NCBI RefSeq assembly: GCF_024124665.1
Contig: NZ_JAMXSB010000002.1
Span: 124,001 to 188,000, forward strand
Direction: 5' to 3'
Source: Pleionea sp. CnH1-48
GTDB lineage: Bacteria; Pseudomonadota; Gammaproteobacteria; Enterobacterales; Kangiellaceae
DNA length: 64,000 bases
Shown here in pieces: positions 53,582 through 61,960 of the stretch. Position 1 is the first letter of the stretch; each line of letters begins with the position of its first letter. The position numbers were made by a program, and so were the translations under genes. The notes beneath the pieces were generated by a model. It saw only the letters and a program-made list of their open reading frames with translations, had not been told where the DNA came from and did not search any database.

Positions 53582-55807
53582 ATGAATACCTCGCCTTTTA
53601 AATTAACAACACTCACACTGGCTACTCTGGTTGCGCTCAATGCCATGGCAGCGGAAGATGATAATGCCGAAGATAAGCAAGCCAAAAAAGAAGACGCTTA
53701 TCATGAACGCATGACCATTATTGGTCAGCGCAAACAGCTGAATACCGAAGCAGGATCTGCAACCGTTATTGACGAAGCAGAGCTAGAAAAATATGAGTAC
53801 GACGATATTCATCGAATCCTGGCAACCGTTCCAGGTGTTAATATTCGACAGGAAGATGGCTTCGGTTTACGCCCAAACATTGGCTTTCGTGGTGTCACAC
53901 CCGAGCGTAGTAAAAAAATTAACATTCTAGAAGATGGTGTGTTAATTGGCCCAGCGCCCTACTCTGCGCCAGCGGCTTATTACTTCCCAATGGTTAGTCG
54001 ATTGTCGGGTGTCGAAGTATTCAAAGGCCCCGCTGCTATTCTCTATGGTCCTAACACAGTCGCAGGAACACTTAACTTGCAAACTCGTGGGGTTCCACAA
54101 GATAACGAAGGAATGATCGATATCGCTGGCAGCAGTGATGGTTACCAGAAAGCCCACGCTTACGTTGCTCAAACGTCGGGTAATTTTGGTGTTCTGTTAG
54201 AAGGGTTAACCACTCAGAGTGATGGCTTTAAAGAGCTGGATGGCGGCGGTGACAGTGGCTTCGAGAAGAATGATGTCATCGCAAAGCTACGTTATAACCT
54301 GGACAGTGACAAGTACCAGCAAGTTTTTGAATTAAAACTGGGTTACGCCGATGAAGTTTCTAACGAAACCTACCTGGGTTTAACGGATGCCGATTTTGCT
54401 GCGACACCTTATCGACGTTATGCAGCCAGTCAGTTGGGCTTGATGGACTGGGAACATTCGCAGGTCCAATTTAACCATTTTATTGCTGGCAAAGATTTCG
54501 ACTTAACCACACGAATTTATCGCAACAACTTTGATCGAGCCTGGCGTAAGCTTAATAATTTCCGCGACAGTGGCAGCACACCGAGCTTGCAGGAAATTTT
54601 ACAAGATCCAATCACTAATGACCTTTATTATCAGGTTTTAACAGGCCAGCAAGATAATCAAGGATTGTTTGATCAACTGTTGATTGGAACTAATGATCGT
54701 TCGTTTTACTCTCAAGGCATCCAATCCGATTTGCGTTGGGAGTTTAAAGAATGGGGCATCACTCATAACTTCCGTTCTGGTATTCGCTTCCACCAAGATG
54801 AAATTGAGCGAGTTCATACTGAAGACAGTTACAACATGGTATCCGGGCGTCTGTCATCGGCAGGTAATCCTACCAATCTAACAACGGCCAATACCGAAGA
54901 ATCCAAAGCCATCTCGTGGTATGCGCAAGACACACTTAACTTCGATAAGCTTGAAGTAACCTTGGGTCTACGCGGCGAATACATTGATTCTCGCTATCAA
55001 AACAATAAAGCCGGTCAAGAAACCGACTGGTTAGAAAAACAGACGACCATCTGGTTGCCGGGTGCGAGTGTATTTTATTCGTTAGATAGTCACTCTGGTT
55101 TATTTGCGGGTGTTCATCGCGGGTTTATTCCTACCAGCCCTAAGCAAGGTCCAGATATTAAAATCGAAGAGAGTGTTAATTTTGAGTTGGGTTATCGATA
55201 TCAGCATTCAACCACTCGACTAGAAGTGGTTGGCTTTATCAGTGACTTTGAAAACTTAAAAGAGAGTTGTACGCTTTCTACTTCATCAGATTGTGTAACC
55301 AACAGCGATCAAGAATTTAATGCTGGTAAAGCGAAAGTAGATGGTGTCGAAATCAGCGCTTCTCATCGATTTGATATTGGTGCAGGCATCGATCTTCCCA
55401 TTAGTTTTGTTTATACCTATAACAATGCAGAGTTTGAAGAATCATTTGAGTCCACTTTTGAACTTTGGGGTAATGTAACAGCAGGTAATCCGATTCCTTA
55501 TCTGCCAGAAAATCAAATGAGCATAAGCCTGGGTCTTGAAAGCACACAGTGGCGCTTCAACTTGCTGAGTCGCTACATTGGCGAAATGTGGGAAGCGGCG
55601 GGCTCGGATGTAGCTTTATCGGGTGTCAGTACTGAAGCCTTTTGGGTGCTGGATGTTTCTGCCGCTTATGACTTTGATGATTATGGTACTTTGTATCTGA
55701 AAGTTGATAACTTGACTGATGAAGTGGAAATTGTAAGTCGACGCCCATTTGGAGCTCGTCCCAGTAAGCCGCAACAGTTTTTTGTTGGTTATAAATATCG
55801 TTGGTAA
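53582..55807 (+). CDS. TonB-dependent receptor, FecA-like
   Basis: 741 aa from the ATG at 53582, where the signal peptide begins (NTSPFKLTTLTLATLVALNA then MAAED); an in-frame ATG at 53534 is unlikely. The plug domain (about 45-170) has ILATVPGVNIRQEDGFGLRP and RPNIGFRGVTPERSKKINIL. The 22-strand barrel ends with a C-terminal aromatic (YKYRW). The receptor takes up a large ligand, in this context probably a ferric siderophore, citrate or other iron source, through TonB-ExbBD. No N-terminal signalling (STN) domain is seen. Confidence 0.93.
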   Translation: MNTSPFKLTTLTLATLVALNAMAAEDDNAEDKQAKKEDAYHERMTIIGQRKQLNTEAGSATVIDEAELEKYEYDDIHRILATVPGVNIRQEDGFGLRPNIGFRGVTPERSKKINILEDGVLIGPAPYSAPAAYYFPMVSRLSGVEVFKGPAAILYGPNTVAGTLNLQTRGVPQDNEGMIDIAGSSDGYQKAHAYVAQTSGNFGVLLEGLTTQSDGFKELDGGGDSGFEKNDVIAKLRYNLDSDKYQQVFELKLGYADEVSNETYLGLTDADFAATPYRRYAASQLGLMDWEHSQVQFNHFIAGKDFDLTTRIYRNNFDRAWRKLNNFRDSGSTPSLQEILQDPITNDLYYQVLTGQQDNQGLFDQLLIGTNDRSFYSQGIQSDLRWEFKEWGITHNFRSGIRFHQDEIERVHTEDSYNMVSGRLSSAGNPTNLTTANTEESKAISWYAQDTLNFDKLEVTLGLRGEYIDSRYQNNKAGQETDWLEKQTTIWLPGASVFYSLDSHSGLFAGVHRGFIPTSPKQGPDIKIEESVNFELGYRYQHSTTRLEVVGFISDFENLKESCTLSTSSDCVTNSDQEFNAGKAKVDGVEISASHRFDIGAGIDLPISFVYTYNNAEFEESFESTFELWGNVTAGNPIPYLPENQMSISLGLESTQWRFNLLSRYIGEMWEAAGSDVALSGVSTEAFWVLDVSAAYDFDDYGTLYLKVDNLTDEVEIVSRRPFGARPSKPQQFFVGYKYRW

Positions 55808-55814
55808 TGATTAA

Positions 55815-55845
55815 TAGGCCCCGCGCTTCTGGCGGGGCTATTTTC
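55815..55845 (+). terminator. Rho-independent terminator of the iron cluster
   Basis: GCCCCGC (55818-55824) and GCGGGGC (55832-55838) form a GC stem with a 7-nt loop, followed by TATTTTCTT, 8 nt after the receptor stop codon. Confidence 0.9.
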
Positions 55846-56069
55846 TTGATTAGTTAATTCAATATTTTTCTTTTAAGCTCCCTAGATTTTTTAACACTTC
55901 CTTTCGTCGTTATGCCTTGTTTGGATATTCGACGACATCCTATACCAAGAACTGCAAAATAGTTCTGGCATGTTCATTCAACTAATTTTAAATATCAACC
56001 CCAAGTTTGACTTTCTGTCGTTTAGTAGAAAGCAGTATCTGACTTACTATTAAGCCTCGAGCAGAATAT

Positions 56070-56522
56070 ATGGGTAAAAAGCCAACTTTCTCCACTTCTT
56101 TATCGGATGTAAACTCAACGAAAAACGCTCCGCTGAAACCCAATAGATCCGTTATCATTTTCACCTATTTATCAGGATTAATTTTCTTACTCTCGCAAAT
56201 AGTAATTTCAATTGACGTAGGAAAGAGACCTAATTTCATTTCAGATACATTTACACTTCTAACATTTATTTATGTCTCTACCGCCCTGCTCTCTGATATG
56301 TGCGCCAGCCTTTTAATTTTTCGTAAGAAGTTCAATATCGCAGCCAGCCTTTTTCTAATCAGTGGGATAATGATATTTATACCATCATCTCTTATGATTA
56401 CGTTTTCACATGAACTTAACAGTCTTCTTATAACAATAACTGGCTTCTATACTCTTTCTCCTCTTTTTCTTGGATTCTACTATCATCATTTTAATTTAAA
56501 ATCATTGCATCCAAAAAAATAG
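56070..56522 (+). CDS. Small four-helix membrane protein, unknown
   Basis: 150 aa. A polar N-terminus (1-27) precedes four hydrophobic helices (about 28-47, 61-82, 88-109 and 118-138) and a basic tail. It is AT-rich relative to its neighbours. I recognise no family. It stands alone between the iron cluster terminator and a convergent small gene. Confidence 0.62.
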   Translation: MGKKPTFSTSLSDVNSTKNAPLKPNRSVIIFTYLSGLIFLLSQIVISIDVGKRPNFISDTFTLLTFIYVSTALLSDMCASLLIFRKKFNIAASLFLISGIMIFIPSSLMITFSHELNSLLITITGFYTLSPLFLGFYYHHFNLKSLHPKK

Positions 56523-56585
56523 AGTAAGTTTCTGGCTTTATCTTTACATTCATTCAAACCATCGAATAGCTCAGAAAAACGAATA

Positions 56586-56924
56586 CTAAGTTAATACAGG
56601 TAACTTCCCAGCACTATCAGCCATAATCGAGCAGCGCTCAACTTTATCCAATGAACGTCGTAGAGCGGCTTGTAGTATCTCAGTATCACCGCCTTGCACA
56701 GCTTCGACTTCGTCATCGTTTAATTCACTAGAGATTGTTTGAGTAATACAATGGCAATAAACTTTTAGCCCTTCCTCACCATAGGCACCGCTTTCTGCAT
56801 CTCTGCAATTAGCATAGGTGCTGGCTTCAAAGCCCCCTCGCCCCGTATTTTGCGATAAATTATCGAGCACATAATAGACAAGCGCCATTGCAATAATGAA
56901 TATAATAATCTTATTTTGAGTCAT
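56586..56924 (-). CDS. Small N-terminally anchored protein, unknown
   Basis: 112 aa. One N-terminal hydrophobic helix (about 5-22, IIIFIIAMALVYYVLDNL), probably a signal anchor, is followed by a periplasmic part with four Cys (YANCRDAESG, VYCHCITQ, VERCSIMAD) that could form two disulfides. No family recognised. Confidence 0.65.
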   Translation of the reverse strand: MTQNKIIIFIIAMALVYYVLDNLSQNTGRGGFEASTYANCRDAESGAYGEEGLKVYCHCITQTISSELNDDEVEAVQGGDTEILQAALRRSLDKVERCSIMADSAGKLPVLT

Positions 56925-57077
56925 TCGTCACACTCCATAAATCCCTGATCCTGACATTGTCCTATAGTAGCGAGATTACAGAATAAGTTGAAGTAAAAAG
57001 GGAATCGCCGAAGACTCAAGAGTATAACGATTATTTTTCATTCAAAACAATCTCTTTATATCGAGTTAATTTTACCA

Positions 57078-57095
57078 CTGTCATCTCTGTGACAT
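57078..57095 (+). promoter_or_regulatory. Candidate Pho box
   Basis: CTGTCAT-CTCT-GTGACAT matches the PhoB box (two CTGTCAT units spaced 4 nt) at 12 of 14 positions, 128 nt before the PhoD-type phosphatase start. The fit is judged by eye; a -10 element downstream is not obvious. Confidence 0.45.
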
Positions 57096-57223
57096 ATTCA
57101 TTCCGATGAGTCGAAAAAGCTTAACAATGCGTTCATTGAACGGGTCCGCCCAGTTATTTATAAATGTCGCTCTTTAAAAAACAAGCAGTAGCGACAAAAA
57201 AATAACACACCTCGGAGACCCCC

Positions 57224-58942
57224 ATGAACGTGAATCGCCGAAGCTTTGTCCAATTGATGGGCGCTTCTTTATTAACCCCTTATACCTTAGTAGCGCATTC
57301 AGATTCCGGCCCTTATGCCGACTACACTCAGCTTGATTTGGGTATCAATAACTTTGGTTCCAACAGCGAGTCAATTTTTGACTTATCGGTTGCTTCAGGA
57401 GATCCTGCTCCACGAGGTGTTATTTTATGGACGCACATTCGCGATACCGAATACGATGGTACCAGTCCTTTATTTTTCCAGGTCTCGTTAAACAAGAACT
57501 TCACTCAGTTGGTCATGGAAGGCAGTATTGACGCGGCTGACTTTTCAGCCCAAAGAGATCACACGGTGAATCTGGATCTCGATGGTCATCTTCAACCAAG
57601 GCAAACCTACTACTATCGATTCATATATAAAGGTGTGGCGAGTCGCACTGGCCGCTGCAAAACTTTGCCAGAACACAATCAAGACATCAGTCAGCTTCGT
57701 TTTGCCGTATTAACCTGTCAGGATTACACCACTGGATACTTTAATGCCTACAATCATCTGGCTAATGAAGACCTGGATTTTGTAATCCATCTTGGCGACT
57801 TTATTTATGAGTATGCAACCTACCCAAGTTTTGATGACCAAATCAAACGCCCTATTCATTTGCCCAGTGGCGAAAAAGTAGCTATCGATATTCGCGACTT
57901 CCGTCATATTTATCGAACCTTCCGTTCAGATAAAAATCTACAGCGTGCAATGGAGCAACATACCTTCATTATCACCTGGGATGATCACGAGACGGCCAAT
58001 GATACTTTCTGGGACTATGATAAGGATACCCTAGGTGCGCCCGATCATCCTTACACCACCGATAGCCGCTTTAACAATGATCCACAAAAATTGTGGCAGT
58101 TGCGAATCGACGCACAAAAGGCCTGGACAGAATACGTTCCCGCGCGCGTGATGATCGACGAAAACGCTAGTCATCCTTTTGACTATCTAAAGCTTTATCG
58201 TAGCTTCCGTGTCGGAAAGTTAATGGAATTGTTTATGACGGACACGCGCACTTACCGTAGTGAGCAACCTTGCGGCGACGGCAATAACTGGGACAACTAC
58301 TGGTGCTACGACTACAACTCACCCGGTCAAACCATGTTAGGCAACGAACAAAAGCAATGGTTGATTGATGGTATCACTCAATCGTCTGCAAAGTGGAAAA
58401 TGTGGGGCAACCAGACCTTGTTAGCACAACTTGCGCTAACAGTTCTCGGTCATCAAGTGGCTTATGCCAATTATGATGCCTGGGATGGCTATCAAAAAGA
58501 ACGCGAAGATATTATGAAGACGGTAAAAAATCGCGACGTTAATAACTTTGTGGTATTGACCGGTGACTTACATACACACATCGCTTCTTACCTTAAGATT
58601 AACTATCGAAATATAAATAACTGGGATTACAGTAATCTGGTTGGTTTGGAGCTGATGACACCTTCGATTACCTCTCCTAATATTCAAGATATTATTGATG
58701 CAAACATACCATTAAAAACCGATCTCAGCCCATTGCTAAATGGCGGAGCACAACTCAATAATCCACATATTAAAGACTTTAATAGTGCCATTCATGGTTA
58801 CGCTGTTTGCGAAGTCGAAGACAATAAGCTGTATTGGGATGTTTATAACATCGACCATAAAGAAGACAAACCCAATACTCACAAAGAAACTTATAAACGC
58901 TTTAAATACGATCCTTGGTGGATGTGGTTAAGAAAACGCTAA
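57224..58942 (+). CDS. Tat-exported PhoD-type alkaline phosphatase
   Basis: 572 aa. The Tat signal is NRRSFVQLMGAS (4-15). An N-terminal beta domain (FDLSVASGDPAPRGVILWTH, the PhoD_N signature) precedes the metallophosphatase domain: RFAVLTCQDY, VIHLGDFIYEY, TWDDHETAND and VVLTGDLHTH are its metal-ligand blocks. It hydrolyses phosphodi- or monoesters in the periplasm, typically with Fe3+/Ca2+, for phosphate acquisition. GGAG lies 7 nt before the ATG. The adjoining Pho-box-like site supports phosphate-starvation control. Confidence 0.92.
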   Translation: MNVNRRSFVQLMGASLLTPYTLVAHSDSGPYADYTQLDLGINNFGSNSESIFDLSVASGDPAPRGVILWTHIRDTEYDGTSPLFFQVSLNKNFTQLVMEGSIDAADFSAQRDHTVNLDLDGHLQPRQTYYYRFIYKGVASRTGRCKTLPEHNQDISQLRFAVLTCQDYTTGYFNAYNHLANEDLDFVIHLGDFIYEYATYPSFDDQIKRPIHLPSGEKVAIDIRDFRHIYRTFRSDKNLQRAMEQHTFIITWDDHETANDTFWDYDKDTLGAPDHPYTTDSRFNNDPQKLWQLRIDAQKAWTEYVPARVMIDENASHPFDYLKLYRSFRVGKLMELFMTDTRTYRSEQPCGDGNNWDNYWCYDYNSPGQTMLGNEQKQWLIDGITQSSAKWKMWGNQTLLAQLALTVLGHQVAYANYDAWDGYQKEREDIMKTVKNRDVNNFVVLTGDLHTHIASYLKINYRNINNWDYSNLVGLELMTPSITSPNIQDIIDANIPLKTDLSPLLNGGAQLNNPHIKDFNSAIHGYAVCEVEDNKLYWDVYNIDHKEDKPNTHKETYKRFKYDPWWMWLRKR

Positions 58943-58953
58943 GTCTTGAAATC

Positions 58954-58990
58954 ATCACAGAAGAAGCTCAAGCTTTGTTTCTTCTGTGAT
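58954..58990. terminator. Bidirectional hairpin terminator
   Basis: ATCACAGAAGAA and TTCTTCTGTGAT form a perfect 12-bp stem with a 13-nt loop between the convergent phosphatase and GFA-like genes. Short T-rich sequence (GTGTTTT) follows on the plus strand. Confidence 0.75.
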
Positions 58991-58995
58991 GTGTT

Positions 58996-59331
58996 TTAGC
59001 TGACTTTCTTTGCTGCAACATATTCACTCGCATCGTAGTGCTCTACCAGATGACTCTGTAAGATATAAAAGTCTGTACCATCGATCAGCACTGGTAAGCA
59101 GGTTCCACAATTGGTACAGAACGAACGCGAATAAGGCAGAGAACCAATATCAGTCTGGTTTTGATAAGTCTTCACATATCGTAAACTGGTTAACCAAACG
59201 AAGTCTTTTTTTTCTACTAACAATTCAGCAGAATCTAAACCACAACATTGAGCGCGCCCATCCGGTTGGGCAATGGTTAATTCGCCATTAATTTCGAACA
59301 CGACCTTTCCACATAAGCAACTACCTCTCAT
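58996..59331 (-). CDS. GFA/CENP-V-like zinc protein, degenerate
   Basis: 111 aa. The N-terminal GSCLCGKVVFEI and the C-terminal SRSFCTNCGTCLPV are the first and last Cys motifs of the GFA (glutathione-dependent formaldehyde-activating) fold. The middle CHCxxCRK motif is not present: the region reads GRAQCCGLDSAELL. Seven Cys remain in total, so one zinc site is probably intact and the second altered. GFA-type activity is unproven for most members. Confidence 0.7.
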   Translation of the reverse strand: MRGSCLCGKVVFEINGELTIAQPDGRAQCCGLDSAELLVEKKDFVWLTSLRYVKTYQNQTDIGSLPYSRSFCTNCGTCLPVLIDGTDFYILQSHLVEHYDASEYVAAKKVS

Positions 59332-59511
59332 TTCAACTCCTTAAGGTTTCAATGTATTAGGGGCATACTCTTTACTTTGGCCATTCCCCGAATATCCTAC
59401 TGACCTGAAATGAGATATAGAAGCGTGATTATTCACATTAGCGTCACAAAATATAAATACCGAATTATTTCTCTCGTAACGTAAAAAAAAGCTTTAACAA
59501 CGACTAATTTT

Positions 59512-60855
59512 TTAATGCGTTTGATTCTTATTATTCTTTTGTGCTACCTCTTTAGTTGATAGGTTATTGGGATCACGCCACCACTCATCAGTATCTTTTA
59601 TCGGCGAAGTTAAGCTTCCTAAAAACGCAATCACATCGTCAATTTCTTGCTCTGTTAGTAGTAAAGGCAAGATATCAAAGTGAGGTCGCTCCGGGTGTTG
59701 CGAACGGTCATAGTAAGGCGGTGTAGGTACATTATAGTGCTGCATCACTTGCTTAAGATCAGCGAACTGCCCAGTTTGCATGTAAGGTGCGGTATGCACA
59801 ATGTTTCTTAGCGTGGGAGTCTTAAATGCGCCAATGAGTTCTTTTCCTTTCGTTTTTAAAAACAGCATTTCTTCACAAGACTCTTTCGGTGCATCGCTCC
59901 ACTTTGATAAGCAGGTAAACTCATCTTTCACCAAGGCTTTAACGCCCTCGTAACGACCAAGATCGACCTTAACAAGATTCGACTCAGGCGCCCCTACGTT
60001 ATGAAACTCAAAGTTGGTAAACAAAGGACCATTGTGGCAACTCGCACAGTTAGCTTTGCCAACAAACAAGCGCAAACCTCTTACCTGAGACTCTGTTATT
60101 TTTGTTTTGGCTTCTTGTGTTTTGCCCTCATTCAATAACTCTACAAATTGATCAAAGGGTGCAGGGGTCATCATCAGTCGTCGCTGATAAGCCATTAACA
60201 ACTTACCGCTGTTTGCAAAAATCTGACTCATCTGCTCTTTTTGTGCAGCGGTCATCGTTAACCAATTGTTCTGAGCGGTTTGACTCCCTATTGGCGAGGC
60301 ATCTTCTGGCAAAGATAGTAGTTCGCTCACATTGTTCACTTTGCCAAAAATAGCTTCATAGTCAGGCAAATAAGAGCGCAACATGTTTTGTGCAACTGCA
60401 TTGCGAGTGGTGCCATGTTCCACCGGATTTTCTAATGGTCCCAGTGCTTGCGACCACAGGCTGTCTTTTCGACCATCCCAGAATAACCAAGGACTCCAGG
60501 CAGCTCCCAACAAAGACGGCGCACTACGGCGTGTCGTACCCAATGCAACAGAAAGCGCTTTACCATCGGTAAAATATCGCTCGGGTTGATGACAGGTGGC
60601 ACAAGAGACTTGCCCATTGCCACTCAAGCGCTTATCGAAAAACAACTGCTGCCCCAGCTTTGCCGCAGCTAAATCATCTGCGATCACATTGCCAGGAGAC
60701 TTAGGCAACTCAGGTAGGCGAGATAAAGAGAACTGCTTAAGAAACTTCAGATCTGCTTCGGTAAAACGATAAGGATCTTGAGCATGCAGGGGAACAACGC
60801 TCAATAAAAGAGTTCCCAATAAAGCGATAACAAGCCAGCGGACACAAATCTTCAT
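59512..60855 (-). CDS. MauG/CcpA-type di-haem cytochrome c peroxidase
   Basis: 447 aa. A signal peptide (about 1-25) precedes two c-type haem sites: CATCH followed by FTDGKALSVALG in the N-terminal domain and CASCH followed by NGPLFTNFEFHNVG in the C-terminal domain. WSPWLFWDGRKDSLWSQALG and EHGTTRNAVAQNM are MauG/BCCP family blocks. It reduces H2O2 or performs a MauG-type oxidation in the periplasm. The upstream YtkA/FixH-like gene is 14 nt away, so the two are an operon. Confidence 0.92.
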   Translation of the reverse strand: MKICVRWLVIALLGTLLLSVVPLHAQDPYRFTEADLKFLKQFSLSRLPELPKSPGNVIADDLAAAKLGQQLFFDKRLSGNGQVSCATCHQPERYFTDGKALSVALGTTRRSAPSLLGAAWSPWLFWDGRKDSLWSQALGPLENPVEHGTTRNAVAQNMLRSYLPDYEAIFGKVNNVSELLSLPEDASPIGSQTAQNNWLTMTAAQKEQMSQIFANSGKLLMAYQRRLMMTPAPFDQFVELLNEGKTQEAKTKITESQVRGLRLFVGKANCASCHNGPLFTNFEFHNVGAPESNLVKVDLGRYEGVKALVKDEFTCLSKWSDAPKESCEEMLFLKTKGKELIGAFKTPTLRNIVHTAPYMQTGQFADLKQVMQHYNVPTPPYYDRSQHPERPHFDILPLLLTEQEIDDVIAFLGSLTSPIKDTDEWWRDPNNLSTKEVAQKNNKNQTH

Positions 60856-60869
60856 AATGCCTCCCTGGC

Positions 60870-61856
60870 TTATAAAACTAAGTTAAAGGTTAAGTCATCC
60901 GGCACCGACTCTTTGTCGGCTGAATGAACCTTAAAACTAATGACCCACCAGCCTTTCATTTGAAATTTAAGCCCTTCTACCTGATAAACACCAGGAGCCA
61001 CTTCTTTCGTCACTCTAGGCTCTGTAGGTAAGCCGTGTACATGGCCGGGCATGTGGCCTTCGATATCAACATTAGCATTAGTCACCGGTTGTCCATTACG
61101 ATCACTGAGTAACAAATGCCAGCGATGAATTTTATTAAGTGGCACTGCACTAACATTATGTTGCGCTTTAGCTTCAGGATGAGCATCTACCTCAATATGG
61201 CCAAAAAAATCTTGTTCGCGAGAAATCTGAAAGGCACTGATATCAAGATCCGGTGGTGCATTCTGCGATGCGAGAGCGGGAATTTGAAGAGACATATCGT
61301 CATTCTCTCCGCGATCTTTAATACGGTCTGTTCCTGTAGCCATTCGGTTTAGCAAAGAAGGCTTCACACTAAGAATACGAGAGTTATGAGCCAGCGTCAT
61401 AGCGATGGTGTCATCCATGGTCAGTGGATCACGATTTTTCACCCAGGGCTTCCACTTCTGGCAAAAGGCCTCTTCAAAAAATGATCGAGCTCGTTGTTTA
61501 AGCGACAGGCTCTCGGCGCGTAACCGCCCTCCTTCCAGTTGTTTTTGCTCCAGTTGCAAAGCCAGCTTTTGAGCATCATGAGCCAGTTGGTCTTGCACTA
61601 ATGGACTGCTTTCCCTTCTCTTATGAGCTCTTAGCTTATTTATTTTTTTGCGCAGACTGTTGGCCTCAAGGATTAAAGCGCGCGACTTCTGCATGTTGGT
61701 GTCAGATAATTCAAAGTAGTGGTTTGCTTTATCAAATAGCTCGTTCGCATCGAGACCATAAAAAGTCTCGGCACTGTCACTCGCTTTGATAGTAAGACTA
61801 AGGTTGATAACAATGATTAATCCAGTAAAGAACAGCTTTTGTTTTATTTTAGTCAT
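60870..61856 (-). CDS. Secreted protein with C-terminal YtkA/FixH-like domain
   Basis: 328 aa. A signal peptide (about 1-25) precedes a long helical, coiled-coil-like region (about 35-135; MQKSRALILEANSLRKKINK and RRESSPLVQDQLAHDAQKL). A C-terminal beta domain (about 235-328) has NANVDIEGHMPGHVHGLPTE then GVYQVEGLKFQMKGWWVISF, the YtkA/FixH-like pattern. The His/Met cluster in GHMPGHVHG resembles copper-binding sites in such domains, but metal binding is not shown. First gene of the operon with the di-haem peroxidase. Confidence 0.78.
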   Translation of the reverse strand: MTKIKQKLFFTGLIIVINLSLTIKASDSAETFYGLDANELFDKANHYFELSDTNMQKSRALILEANSLRKKINKLRAHKRRESSPLVQDQLAHDAQKLALQLEQKQLEGGRLRAESLSLKQRARSFFEEAFCQKWKPWVKNRDPLTMDDTIAMTLAHNSRILSVKPSLLNRMATGTDRIKDRGENDDMSLQIPALASQNAPPDLDISAFQISREQDFFGHIEVDAHPEAKAQHNVSAVPLNKIHRWHLLLSDRNGQPVTNANVDIEGHMPGHVHGLPTEPRVTKEVAPGVYQVEGLKFQMKGWWVISFKVHSADKESVPDDLTFNLVL

Positions 61857-61891
61857 CTGGTTACATCGCTCTCTGCTGATAATAAAAACGC

Positions 61892-61920
61892 AAAAAGAGC
61901 GGCTGATAACTCAGCCACTC
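61892..61920 (-). terminator. Terminator of the choice-of-anchor-B gene
   Basis: On the minus strand GAGTGGCTGA-GTTA-TCAGCCGCTC (9 of 10 pairs plus one G-T) is followed by TTTTTGCGTTTTT. It lies 40 nt past the stop of the minus-strand gene ending at 61961. Confidence 0.88.
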
Positions 61921-61960
61921 TTACTCAACAATCATGTCTTTTTAATCGTGTTTACCTCGA

